A stretch of DNA of 21,734 nucleotides from a virus: IMG/VR virus record IMGVR_UViG_3300011116_000307, positions 1 to 21,734 of that record; one strand, given 5' to 3'. This document shows positions 1 to 6,061 of this stretch, in pieces; positions within the stretch are counted from its first letter, which is position 1; each line of letters starts with the position of its first letter. Under the pieces are notes generated by a model, which was not told where the DNA came from, searched no databases, and worked only from the letters and a program-made list of their open reading frames with translations. Both the position numbers and the translations under genes were made by a program.

Positions 1-56
1 GTATCGCACCTCGCACGCGTGGGAAAAAACGCATATCGGACATATTGCTTATTAGT

Positions 57-65
57 TTATCCACA
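57..65 (+). other. Perfect match to the DnaA-box consensus
   Basis: TTATCCACA occurs in the non-coding stretch between the window edge and the first gene and matches the bacterial DnaA-box consensus exactly. A near match, TTTTCCACA, lies at 21704..21712 close to the other edge. A single 9-mer can occur by chance, and one box does not make an origin. If the molecule is circular, the two boxes would lie about 87 bp apart in one intergenic region. Confidence 0.3.
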
Positions 66-74
66 GGCGCGCAA

Positions 75-332
75 TTAGTCCACGCGCGTCGTTAAGTAGT
101 ACAGATCGTGCGAACCAGTCGCAGCTATAACCCACAGCTCGCAACCTTGTGGCACTGTCATCACTAACTTATCGCCGTTATCTAACAGAAAGCCATTAGT
201 GCTGGTTACTCCTGCATTACCGATATAGGTAGCGCCTTTACTATGCAGGTGTACATACTGCGTAACATTATCTAGATCTACGAGTTTAGTAGCTGTCGTA
301 GTCACTGCAATTTTACCGTTAGTCGTTGCCAT
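75..332 (-). CDS. Small beta-rich phage structural-type protein (decoration-like), 85 aa
   Basis: This short Thr/Val/Gly-rich protein has alternating polar and hydrophobic residues expected of an all-beta fold. An opening of the form ITVTTTATKL, a central YIGNAGVTSTNGF and an ending like ELWVIAATGSHDLYYL resemble the small beta-sandwich proteins found in many phage structural modules. The assignment is by pattern only. The start ATG at 332 is preceded by AAGGTG and overlaps the end of the glycosyltransferase gene by 14 nt, so the two are probably co-translated. It is the last gene of the minus-strand series before the window edge, separated from the head genes unless the molecule is circular. 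A decoration or fibre-associated role is a guess. Confidence 0.5.
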   Translation of the reverse strand: MATTNGKIAVTTTATKLVDLDNVTQYVHLHSKGATYIGNAGVTSTNGFLLDNGDKLVMTVPQGCELWVIAATGSHDLYYLTTRVD

Positions 333-1074
333 AACCCACCTTATTCGCTATTTCTATCTCTTGTTGGGCGCTCTGGTGGCGTGCTGTTACATATCGTCCA
401 TAGTCGGTATGGTGTTCTCGCTTTAACCAGTAACTACGCTTATGCGGTAATTGTACTCCTGTATGGGCGAACATCTTAAACCCTAGAGCCTTAGCTCTGA
501 TACTCCAGAATATATCTTCACCTACCCAGCTCTGGTTAAGTGGCATATCTCGATACCAGCACCATTTATCGCCCTCGTGTACCTGATCGGCTTTATCTCT
601 CATCTCTTCAAATACTCGACGATGGACTAATAAACATCCAGTTCCAGCCGCATCTATCTCTACTACCTGATCCTCTGGGTATTCGTGCATCGCATATAAG
701 CCGTTCTCCTCACCTACTTTAAACACGCAAGGTACAGGCTCTGGATATAGGTTAGAAGTATCCCAGGCTGCGTGAACAATTCCGCTAACGATCGGTCGCT
801 CATCTTTATCGGCTGCTGCTATTAGTTTCTTAAAGTTGTCGATAGTAATGATCTGGTCGGTATCTATCTGTAATAACCAGTCATCGGTAGTCTTTTCTAA
901 AAAGGTAGCTACTACCTGATTTCGTAATCTGGATATAACTCCAGATCCTTCTAAACTTATAAGCTGTCCTAACTGTGACTGGCTGCGCGCTATATCTATC
1001 ATCGAAGTAGCGAACATCGCGTGCCATACTCCAGGCGAGCAGACTCCTATAGTTATCTTTTCTCGTAGATCCAT
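319..1074 (-). CDS. GT-A-type glycosyltransferase, 251 aa
   Basis: The protein looks like a GT-A fold sugar transferase acting with a nucleotide-sugar donor in the cytoplasm. It has a DTD motif at residues 71-73 after the strand WLLQI, matching the metal-binding DxD of GT-A enzymes. A later segment around WVGEDIFWSIRAKALGF (about 183-199) matches the usual ED-containing acceptor region, followed by HTGVQLPH. It sits in a run with the FkbM methyltransferase (overlap at 1074) and the small structural-type gene at 332 (14-nt overlap), so a sugar may be built and methylated on a phage structural protein or host surface polymer. The acceptor cannot be read from sequence. A second, different glycosyltransferase is at 6115..6816. 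Confidence 0.75.
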   Translation of the reverse strand: MDLREKITIGVCSPGVWHAMFATSMIDIARSQSQLGQLISLEGSGVISRLRNQVVATFLEKTTDDWLLQIDTDQIITIDNFKKLIAAADKDERPIVSGIVHAAWDTSNLYPEPVPCVFKVGEENGLYAMHEYPEDQVVEIDAAGTGCLLVHRRVFEEMRDKADQVHEGDKWCWYRDMPLNQSWVGEDIFWSIRAKALGFKMFAHTGVQLPHKRSYWLKREHHTDYGRYVTARHQSAQQEIEIANKVGYGND

Positions 1075-1661
1075 TACTGTCCCTTCTCGTACCAGTGCTC
1101 CCAGTGCGATTCTTCTATTGCTTTTTTATAGCCTTTTGATTCTAATAAGGCGGCTAATGGCTCCTTATTCTTACTGTTATTGTGCTCGATAGTTATGAGC
1201 TGTACATCGTAGCTCCAGGAGAAGCTCTCTAGTATTTCTAGCTCTGCCCCTTCTGTATCTAACGATAGATAATCTATCCGATTCGGTACATCATTTATAG
1301 CCAGAAGCTGATCTAGGGTTATGGTCTGTACCTTGTGAATCGACTTACCAGCGCGCTCTCTGTAGTGATGATCTTCATTTACATAAGGCAATAGGCTCGA
1401 AAACTCTCCAGCCATAATTAGATCTAGCTCTATGCCTGACTCTTTATAAACCGCCATAGACGATACGCTGCACTTACGGTTATTTGTTAGATCTGTATAA
1501 AACTCTGGATTAGGTTCGACGCATAGACCCTTCCAGCCTGCTAACTCAAGAGCATAGGTATTACTCTTTTCGATTCCGTTAGTAGCTCCAATATCTACGA
1601 AATAGCCAGGGCCTGCGATGCGTGAAAGTACCCACGCATCCTGACCTATCTGGCTGTACAT
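1074..1661 (-). CDS. FkbM-family SAM-dependent methyltransferase, 195 aa
   Basis: This is a class I methyltransferase of the FkbM type, which usually O-methylates sugars or polyketides. Visible motifs are the SAM-binding loop FVDIGATNG (21-29), the acidic ribose-contacting segment VEPNP (48-52) and SLDTEGAE (133-140), a hallmark of FkbM proteins. It starts at the ATG at 1661, which overlaps the end of the Mom-like gene by 16 nt, and its stop overlaps the start of the glycosyltransferase gene, giving a translationally coupled trio. A plausible role is methylation of the sugar placed by the neighbouring glycosyltransferase; this is inference from adjacency. Confidence 0.82.
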   Translation of the reverse strand: MYSQIGQDAWVLSRIAGPGYFVDIGATNGIEKSNTYALELAGWKGLCVEPNPEFYTDLTNNRKCSVSSMAVYKESGIELDLIMAGEFSSLLPYVNEDHHYRERAGKSIHKVQTITLDQLLAINDVPNRIDYLSLDTEGAELEILESFSWSYDVQLITIEHNNSKNKEPLAALLESKGYKKAIEESHWEHWYEKGQ

Positions 1662-2380
1662 ATCTCACCTGGGCCTTTTGGATAAGGTAAACCCATTACC
1701 TTTAGAATTCGATTTACTTTTTTCTTTTCGATGCCTACACCTAAAGCGTATCGGTGTTTAGGGTGACTAATTACCGCTTGCCAGCCTAAAACCTCTCGTA
1801 TCTCCTTCAACGACATACCTCCAAACTTTTCAGGATTTCGCGCGCGATATACATTAGCTAACCTGCTAGTAACTTCAATCCCTGTTTCGTCTTTATACCT
1901 AATGCCTTGAGCAGACATACCTAGATAATAAAAGTTAAGCGCCTGATACACCGTACCTTTATGCTCCTGTCCACTATCTGCAAAAGTGACTATTAACTTA
2001 ACCTGTTTTGGCAATAGCTTTAATGACTTAGCTACGATGGTACTTGCAGTATTTTTAGGCGCGTTAGGGTGTACCCATAACCTTATAAGTTCTCTTGCGT
2101 TTTTGTTATTAGTATCAGGAATTATGGCGCTGAAGGTTTTATTATTGCCACCTGGACCATAAGCCACAGCTCCTATCAGACCGTTTTTATGGTTAAAGGC
2201 TGCGAAAGCCTCCTGGCACGCGTCAGGCATAACACCTGAGTAATGCCCAGTTACTATGGCTCTTCGTATTACTTTTACCGCGCATCGTTCGACGGTTATA
2301 GATTCGAGATGAATCTCATCTGTAAGGCCTTCGTATATATCTGGCTGCAACCTTGCCAGCTCATCAAATTTTCTGGTCAT
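1646..2380 (-). CDS. mom-like: Mom-like adenine DNA modification protein, 244 aa
   Basis: The protein matches the family of phage Mu Mom, a GNAT-fold enzyme that converts adenine in phage DNA to N6-carbamoylmethyl-adenine and protects it from many restriction enzymes. Family landmarks visible here are GHYSG (45-49), the RELIRLWV strand (96-103) followed by KNTASTIVAKSL (109-120), and FADSGQEHKGTVYQALNF (133-150) leading into YYLG. A C-terminal KHRYALG segment (208-214) is also typical. The gene lies 11 nt downstream of the transglycosylase-like gene, without the com translational activator known in Mu. No strong Shine-Dalgarno precedes ATG 2380. Identification rests on motif recall rather than a search, but the motif order is convincing. 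Confidence 0.8.
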   Translation of the reverse strand: MTRKFDELARLQPDIYEGLTDEIHLESITVERCAVKVIRRAIVTGHYSGVMPDACQEAFAAFNHKNGLIGAVAYGPGGNNKTFSAIIPDTNNKNARELIRLWVHPNAPKNTASTIVAKSLKLLPKQVKLIVTFADSGQEHKGTVYQALNFYYLGMSAQGIRYKDETGIEVTSRLANVYRARNPEKFGGMSLKEIREVLGWQAVISHPKHRYALGVGIEKKKVNRILKVMGLPYPKGPGEICTAR

Positions 2381-2391
2381 AGTCCCATTTC

Positions 2392-2730
2392 TTAATACCA
2401 GCCGCGCTCTTTATGATGCGCCAGAGCTGAGCATACATCGCCGTAACGATGACGAATATAACCTATGCCCCAGTCAATCTGGCCCTTGGGATCTCTAAGA
2501 AACTTCTCTATCTGTTTTTTACTGTGTTTAGGCATATTCCTTTGAGGTATGCCGTAATCCTTTGTAGGAGATTTAGCCTTCGGCCTCCAGTTACTCTCTT
2601 TAGTCCAGAGCTTTAGTAGGCACTTAAACTCTTTTTCGTTTACCTGTTTTCTGGCGTAATCCTGAAACTCCGCCGTAGTATTTAAAGTCATACTTAGGGT
2701 TAAGACCAGCGACACTAAAAGATTTATCAT
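2392..2730 (-). CDS. Secreted lytic transglycosylase-like protein, 112 aa
   Basis: Residues 1-20 form a hydrophobic signal-peptide-like segment ending in TTA. The mature part carries a short lysozyme-like fold: CLLKLWTKESNWRP (37-50) with a candidate catalytic Glu45, then DYGIPQ, an F..DP..QI.WG segment and a C-terminal RYGD.CSALAHH..RGWY. This pattern is common in actinobacterial and actinophage peptidoglycan lytic transglycosylase-like domains, which cleave the glycan backbone. The ATG at 2730 follows AGGGGGT and lies 107 nt inside the end of the upstream HNH gene. It is far from the endolysin at 7075..7665, so it may serve cell-wall remodelling or assist lysis. Confidence 0.7.
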   Translation of the reverse strand: MINLLVSLVLTLSMTLNTTAEFQDYARKQVNEKEFKCLLKLWTKESNWRPKAKSPTKDYGIPQRNMPKHSKKQIEKFLRDPKGQIDWGIGYIRHRYGDVCSALAHHKERGWY

Positions 2731-3112
2731 TACGACCCCCTATTAGGTAGATCATCGCTTTAGCTAGGTACTCCGTATTTTCATCGAAGTAGGCGATGCC
2801 AGAGTTGCACTCGTGGCAGAGCAGGCCCCTTATTTCTAGGGTCTTATGGTTATGATCTATTGCGAGTTTCGAGATCTCGTTTTCTACGCCGCATATAGCG
2901 CATCTATTCTTCTGTACTTGTAGGAGCTCTTCATAGTCTGATTTTACCCTACGCATAAACCACCTCTGCTGATTTCGACAGTCCCTGCATAGGTGTCGCC
3001 GTTTATTAGCCGCGCGGTTAGCGAATTGGAAAGCCTCTATAGGTAATATGCGATCGCAGCATTTACAGTATTTCTCATCTTTACGCGTCTGTTTCTTCGT
3101 CCGTCTCGTCAT
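2624..3112 (-). CDS. Recombination endonuclease VII-type HNH nuclease, 162 aa
   Basis: This resembles T4 endonuclease VII-like and related HNH nucleases. There are two zinc-binding Cys pairs: C16/C19 with C42/C45 in an N-terminal treble-clef-like part, and C71/C74 with C99/C102 around the His-Me finger. The catalytic segment is IDHNHKT (85-91) followed by RGLLCHECN (95-103). Such enzymes resolve branched DNA or nick during packaging; free-standing copies can also be homing endonucleases. The gene overlaps its upstream neighbour by 32 nt. Its basic C-terminal tail, roughly residues 127-162, is encoded across the start of the next gene and lies outside the conserved domain. Confidence 0.82.
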   Translation of the reverse strand: MTRRTKKQTRKDEKYCKCCDRILPIEAFQFANRAANKRRHLCRDCRNQQRWFMRRVKSDYEELLQVQKNRCAICGVENEISKLAIDHNHKTLEIRGLLCHECNSGIAYFDENTEYLAKAMIYLIGGRNDKSFSVAGLNPKYDFKYYGGVSGLRQKTGKRKRV

Positions 3113-3290
3113 TATCTGGATCTAGTCCTAACGCATATTGGCGATCTTCCGCACTTAATGAGTTAAACATTATCAGTAAAGCGTTCACAGTCCGATTTAA
3201 AATAGATTCGATCGCGTCAAAACTTAACGCTTCGTCTGTAGTTAATTCAGTTTCTACTTCTCCTATGGAGAGACTTATATTTAGAGTCAT
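3081..3290 (-). CDS. Small acidic hypothetical protein, 69 aa
   Basis: Function is not recognised. The protein is acidic throughout and ends in a run of Asp, Glu and Thr (DPDNDETDEETDA). It has a strand-rich N-terminus and a central helix-like region, and no Cys or membrane segment. ATG 3290 has a good ribosome binding site (GGAGGG, about 6 nt upstream). It is the first gene after the 397-bp non-coding region, so it probably leads the accessory transcript. The acidic tail overlaps the start of the HNH gene by 32 nt. Small acidic early phage proteins are sometimes DNA mimics, but nothing here proves that. Confidence 0.6.
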   Translation of the reverse strand: MTLNISLSIGEVETELTTDEALSFDAIESILNRTVNALLIMFNSLSAEDRQYALGLDPDNDETDEETDA

Positions 3291-3687
3291 TACTTGCCCT
3301 CCATTGGTTAGGTCTTATCGGTTGGTATTTTATCTCTGTTTATCTTTTGTTTTTTATTGTTTTTATATATAGACCAGAGCCAGGAGCTAAAGGAGAAAAG
3401 CCCCCCTACCCCCCATAAATTTTAAATTCTTTTATGGTTGGTATGGAAGGATCTCTCTAGCTTCTAGTTTCGGTTTAGACCGTCGCCTATCGCTGTCGGA
3501 GTTCCAGCCCCCAGTCTTATCGACCAGGGCAGAATATAGACCAGAGAAGAGACATAGGCAGGATATGACACGCCAGAAAAGGTAAAGGCCCTAGATCTGT
3601 TAAATCCGCCTCGGTTAAACCAGACCTAGAGCCTATTCTGCCCCAGCACCCTCTAGAAGGGCAGAATACTTAAATACCTATAACTAC
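3291..3687. promoter_or_regulatory. Repeat-rich intergenic region, likely promoter/regulatory
   Basis: This is the only non-coding stretch over 300 bp. It holds three copies of the 10-mer GGGCAGAATA or its complement (3527..3536, 3634..3643 inverted, 3659..3668), two copies of ATATAGACCAGAG (3366..3378, 3534..3546), and a C6-TA-C6 run (3401..3414, so two G6 tracts on the coding strand). It also has AT-rich tracts near 3336..3370 and 3415..3435. On the minus strand both 13-mer copies read CTCTGGTCTATAT, so their ends could act as -10 elements. The region separates the replication operon from the accessory genes. No ORF over about 25 codons with a ribosome binding site was found. Confidence 0.5.
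3634..3668 (-). terminator. 10-bp inverted repeat after the replication operon
   Basis: TATTCTGCCC (3634..3643) and GGGCAGAATA (3659..3668) form a perfect 10-bp stem with a 15-nt loop, beginning 19 nt beyond the stop codon of the last replication-operon gene. The position suits a terminator, but the minus strand continues GGCTCTAGG with no T-run, so intrinsic termination is doubtful. A third copy at 3527..3536 suggests a protein-binding operator or mRNA-end stem instead. Confidence 0.35.
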
Positions 3688-4206
3688 CTATAGAAGCCTG
3701 CTGTACGCGTCTATAAACCGCTTTACAGTCCCATTTTGAGGCATATAGGTATAGAGCTTAGAGATAGGTACTTTCCAGGTTTCCTCACCTTCGAGCTTAT
3801 ATTCGGTTACGCGTGCCATTTTGACAGGTAAGAAACCGACGATATATAGATTATCTAGGGTCGTACCCTTAGTTAGAAAAACTATATCTCGCTCTCTATC
3901 GTTAGCTCTTACGATAAGGCTCTGGCCTGTAGTCCAGCGCACCTCGATATTGTTACCTACATCGGCAGTTTTCTTACCAGTGCCTAAGCCGTTCCACTGC
4001 ATATTGAGTTTTCTAGCTACGCCTATCTCTGACCCATAAGCCATAGACATACACCAGAAACGCTCCTCATTACTAGCCCAGGCTGTATGGCGAGTATGAG
4101 GATGATCTGTACCCATAGTGTTTATAGACCACTGGATAAATTCGGTAGCTGCCTGTCGAGCTCTATTCTTCTCGTGAGCTGACAGGTTAAGAGTCCTATC
4201 GTTCAC
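3688..4206 (-). CDS. PD-(D/E)XK nuclease-like phage protein, 172 aa
   Basis: The core reads E60 (GSEIGVARKL), then TADVGNNIEVRWT (80-92), a strand SLIVRANDRERDIVFLT and a later YIVGFLP. This matches a widespread phage family in which a conserved D-V-G-x3-EVR element follows an N-terminal helix Glu; the E / D / E-x-R arrangement is reminiscent of PD-(D/E)XK nucleases (E60, D82, E88, R90). The spacing between D82 and E88 is short for the superfamily, so catalytic activity is not assured. It starts at GTG 4206 in a GTGA overlap with the Rad52-like gene. Paired with an annealing protein, it could supply end resection, as exonucleases do in Red-like systems. Confidence 0.5.
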   Translation of the reverse strand: MNDRTLNLSAHEKNRARQAATEFIQWSINTMGTDHPHTRHTAWASNEERFWCMSMAYGSEIGVARKLNMQWNGLGTGKKTADVGNNIEVRWTTGQSLIVRANDRERDIVFLTKGTTLDNLYIVGFLPVKMARVTEYKLEGEETWKVPISKLYTYMPQNGTVKRFIDAYSRLL

Positions 4207-4856
4207 TTCTTCCAGGGCCTTCCATCTACGCTTAATGGTGTACAGGCTTCAGAAAAAGGCTTTACCTGACAGAAAAGACCTTCGTAAGGTCTGCCAGTAT
4301 TAGATTTACCGCTCTTATAAATTCGGCAGTTTTTAGTTTCTTTTGAACAGTAGGGCTCGTACTCTTCTACATTTATCGCATCTTTTGGATCTTCGATACG
4401 ATTTATCTCCTTAGTAGAGGTAGCCGCCTGATCTTCCACAGGCGGTACAGAGCGGAGAGTGAAAGGTATAGCCTCTCCGCTCGCACCGTTGGCATCCGCG
4501 CCCCATAGATCTAGGGCTACTCCAAAACGCATAGCGGCGTTTTTTATAGCATCGCTTATAGCTGTCTTAATTGCATCTGCCCCTTTTTGATGCGGTTCAG
4601 ACGCGCCATAACCGATTCTGGAGACTCCGCAGATCGTAAGCCGTATCCAGAGTCCATTACAGTCATCTAGTAACGGCATCCCAGTATTAGGATCTACAGA
4701 TATAGGTTGCCAATACCACGCAGGATCGACCTCTATAAGTCGATCCGTAACGACTGCGTGGTTTATATAGGCGAAAGATTTATTACCCATATTTTTATGC
4801 TCTATTGCACTTTCTGGAAAAGGTGCGCGCAACTTCGCTGCATCCTCTGGCTTCAT
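4203..4856 (-). CDS. Rad52-like single-strand annealing protein with Cys-rich tail, 217 aa
   Basis: Residues 7-120 match the phage Rad52-like annealing proteins: LRAPFPESAI, SFAYINHAVVTDRL, then EVDPAWYWQP, a GVSRIGYGA strand and a helix SDAIKNAAMRFGVALDLWG (101-119). These proteins anneal complementary DNA strands during recombination-dependent replication. After a linker, a C-terminal segment carries C170, C177, C196 and C205 with a GRPYEGLFC core (188-196) and a final W, which resembles GRF-type zinc fingers that bind single-stranded DNA. The ATG overlaps the stop of the upstream gene (TAATG) and its own stop overlaps the next start (GTGA). Confidence 0.72.
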   Translation of the reverse strand: MKPEDAAKLRAPFPESAIEHKNMGNKSFAYINHAVVTDRLIEVDPAWYWQPISVDPNTGMPLLDDCNGLWIRLTICGVSRIGYGASEPHQKGADAIKTAISDAIKNAAMRFGVALDLWGADANGASGEAIPFTLRSVPPVEDQAATSTKEINRIEDPKDAINVEEYEPYCSKETKNCRIYKSGKSNTGRPYEGLFCQVKPFSEACTPLSVDGRPWKK

Positions 4857-5365
4857 TAGTCGATCTCTTTTCTCTGTTGGTTCTCTACATAGGCACTAAG
4901 CCAGGGCAGACTTGTAATTCTCTTATCGTGTAGAGCCTGCATTACAGCTTCTCGCCCACCTGCGGCGAAGCGCGTAGAGACATAAGGCTCCTTAAATTCA
5001 AGCGCAATAAACGGCAGAAACTCACCATTAAGCGTACTAAATACGCTATTTTCTGGCGTAATTGCTAGCGTTTCTATGAATTTCTTTCTAAAGCTATCTC
5101 TAACTCGCTGCTCGATTTCCGTCGCGAAGTTTTCCATAACCCATTTAGTAAAAGCCTGCTCATCGGTAATTACGAAGGCTACATCTCTAGTAATTAAAGA
5201 GATCTTAGCTACCTCCTGGTTATCTACTACAGCTTTCGTCATATCGGCCCCTACATTTTGCAGCTCTTCACTAGCCCATTTACGAAGCTCATCGGTGGCC
5301 TCTTTTACTGCGTCTTTAACTACTGTAAGAGCTGCTAGCTCTACTGCTATTTCTTTTAAATTCAT
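4856..5365 (-). CDS. Hypothetical replication-operon protein, 169 aa
   Basis: The start is ATG 5365, because this gives the ATGA overlap used throughout the operon; the frame is open to 5467, but that extension only reads through the end of the Prim-Pol gene. The protein opens with long amphipathic helices (about 1-55), then a strand-rich middle (VAKISLITRDVAFVITD), a helical segment around FTKWVMENFATEIEQRVRD and a final mixed part. Similar proteins, with an N-terminal helix and a TDE.AF..WV motif, sit beside recombination genes in actinophages. No catalytic motif is visible. A helper of the annealing or priming proteins is likely from context only. Confidence 0.6.
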   Translation of the reverse strand: MNLKEIAVELAALTVVKDAVKEATDELRKWASEELQNVGADMTKAVVDNQEVAKISLITRDVAFVITDEQAFTKWVMENFATEIEQRVRDSFRKKFIETLAITPENSVFSTLNGEFLPFIALEFKEPYVSTRFAAGGREAVMQALHDKRITSLPWLSAYVENQQRKEID

Positions 5366-5823
5366 CTGTACCAGCTCCTTATATCTGTCATAGGTCGAGA
5401 GTCGATAACCTGATAAGGCACGCCGCTCGGATGGATGGAAGGCGCAGCTACTACATAGCCACGCCATTTAATGTCTATTCCCTCTCTGTATTTACCTGGG
5501 AAGTGCATCGAGGGATCTGCAAGGTAGTAAAGGTGGTAGCCGTCGCCAGTCTTAATCGTGCGCGTAGGTGGTAGGCCGTCTAGTCTGCCTCCTGATCTTT
5601 CATCTACATCGAATACGACTACGCCTGAAGGCTGACACGCTATCCCTATATTTATCGAAGGATATTTTAAAAACCACTTCTGTATAGCGTTCGAGTCATT
5701 GGTTGCAGAATAGAGACCCTCTTTTGAAAGCATCGTATGAGGTCTCTTACTCTTACTTTGTAAAGCCAATATATGAAAACCTAAAGCTGCGTATGAAACT
5801 GCGTACTGCTCGATTCGCTTCAC
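5362..5823 (-). CDS. Stand-alone archaeo-eukaryotic primase/polymerase (Prim-Pol) domain, 153 aa
   Basis: This is the N-terminal catalytic domain of bifunctional DNA primase/polymerases. Visible features are the opening A.SYAALGFHILALQ, the metal-binding VFDVD (70-74), TGDGYHLYY with His97 (92-100), and GIDIKWRGYVVAAPSIHPSG (115-134), where the Asp contributes to the active site. Family members usually continue into a helicase domain; this one ends after about 150 residues. It starts at GTG 5823, inside a GTGA overlap with the upstream small membrane protein. It would make primers or short DNA at the phage origin, presumably with host helicase and polymerase. Confidence 0.8.
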   Translation of the reverse strand: MKRIEQYAVSYAALGFHILALQSKSKRPHTMLSKEGLYSATNDSNAIQKWFLKYPSINIGIACQPSGVVVFDVDERSGGRLDGLPPTRTIKTGDGYHLYYLADPSMHFPGKYREGIDIKWRGYVVAAPSIHPSGVPYQVIDSRPMTDIRSWYR

Positions 5824-5984
5824 GATCTAGCCTTACGAGTCGGATGGTAAGCGCCAGCTCTGCGACCATTACGAAAGCCTTTTAAGTAACCTTCGTGATG
5901 ACCCCAGTTATAGCCTAGAAGTCCAATAGTTATTAGGATTATAAAAAGTACAGCGTCGCTGTACTGTGTAATAAAATCGACCAT
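5820..5984 (-). CDS. Small single-pass membrane protein, 54 aa
   Basis: An open frame runs from ATG 5984 to TGA at 5820 and overlaps the Prim-Pol GTG by 4 nt (GTGA). The protein has a short N-terminus, one hydrophobic segment (AVLFIILITIGLLGY, 11-25) and a basic tail with spaced glycines, GYLKGFRNGRRAGAY (32-46). Short phage proteins with one membrane helix and a GxxxG-rich basic tail are common and uncharacterised. The ribosome binding site AAGGGA sits 5 nt upstream and is buried in a 12-bp hairpin (5988..6030). It is the first gene of the replication operon. Confidence 0.65.
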   Translation of the reverse strand: MVDFITQYSDAVLFIILITIGLLGYNWGHHEGYLKGFRNGRRAGAYHPTRKARS

Positions 5985-5987
5985 TTC

Positions 5988-6030
5988 TATCCCTTGCCTG
6001 AGAGGGTTGGTAGGAGCCCAGGCAGGGATA
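5988..6030 (-). promoter_or_regulatory. 12-bp hairpin covering the ribosome binding site of the replication operon
   Basis: On the minus strand TATCCCTGCCTG (6030..6019) pairs with CAGGCAAGGGATA (6000..5988): 12 base pairs with one bulged A and an 18-nt loop. The 3' arm contains the Shine-Dalgarno AAGGGA and ends 3 nt before ATG 5984. There is no T-run afterwards, so this is not an intrinsic terminator; a translational control element fits better. Confidence 0.55.
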
Positions 6031-6061
6031 AAGGTACGCCTGCTAACCGACAGCTACATAA

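Noticed and set aside
62-92. GC-rich palindromic bits GCGCG/CGCGC around the stop of the first gene as a terminator
   Set aside because: The stem is only about 5 bp and has no T-run after it on the minus strand.
3401-3414. Two adjacent G6 tracts as a firm G-quadruplex
   Set aside because: Only two tracts lie close together; nearby G5 and G4 runs are about 90 bp or more away, so an intramolecular four-tract structure is not clearly supported. It is kept only as part of the regulatory-region finding.
5366-5467. 34-codon N-terminal extension of the gene at 4856..5365
   Set aside because: The extension reads through the end of the Prim-Pol gene in another frame; the ATG at 5365 gives the operon's normal ATGA overlap.
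5985-6060. Possible tRNA in the gap before the replication operon
   Set aside because: A D-arm-like AGCTGTCGGTTAGC and a stem are present, but there is no TPsiC loop (GTTCRANTC) and no acceptor stem. The strong pairing is explained by the RBS hairpin.
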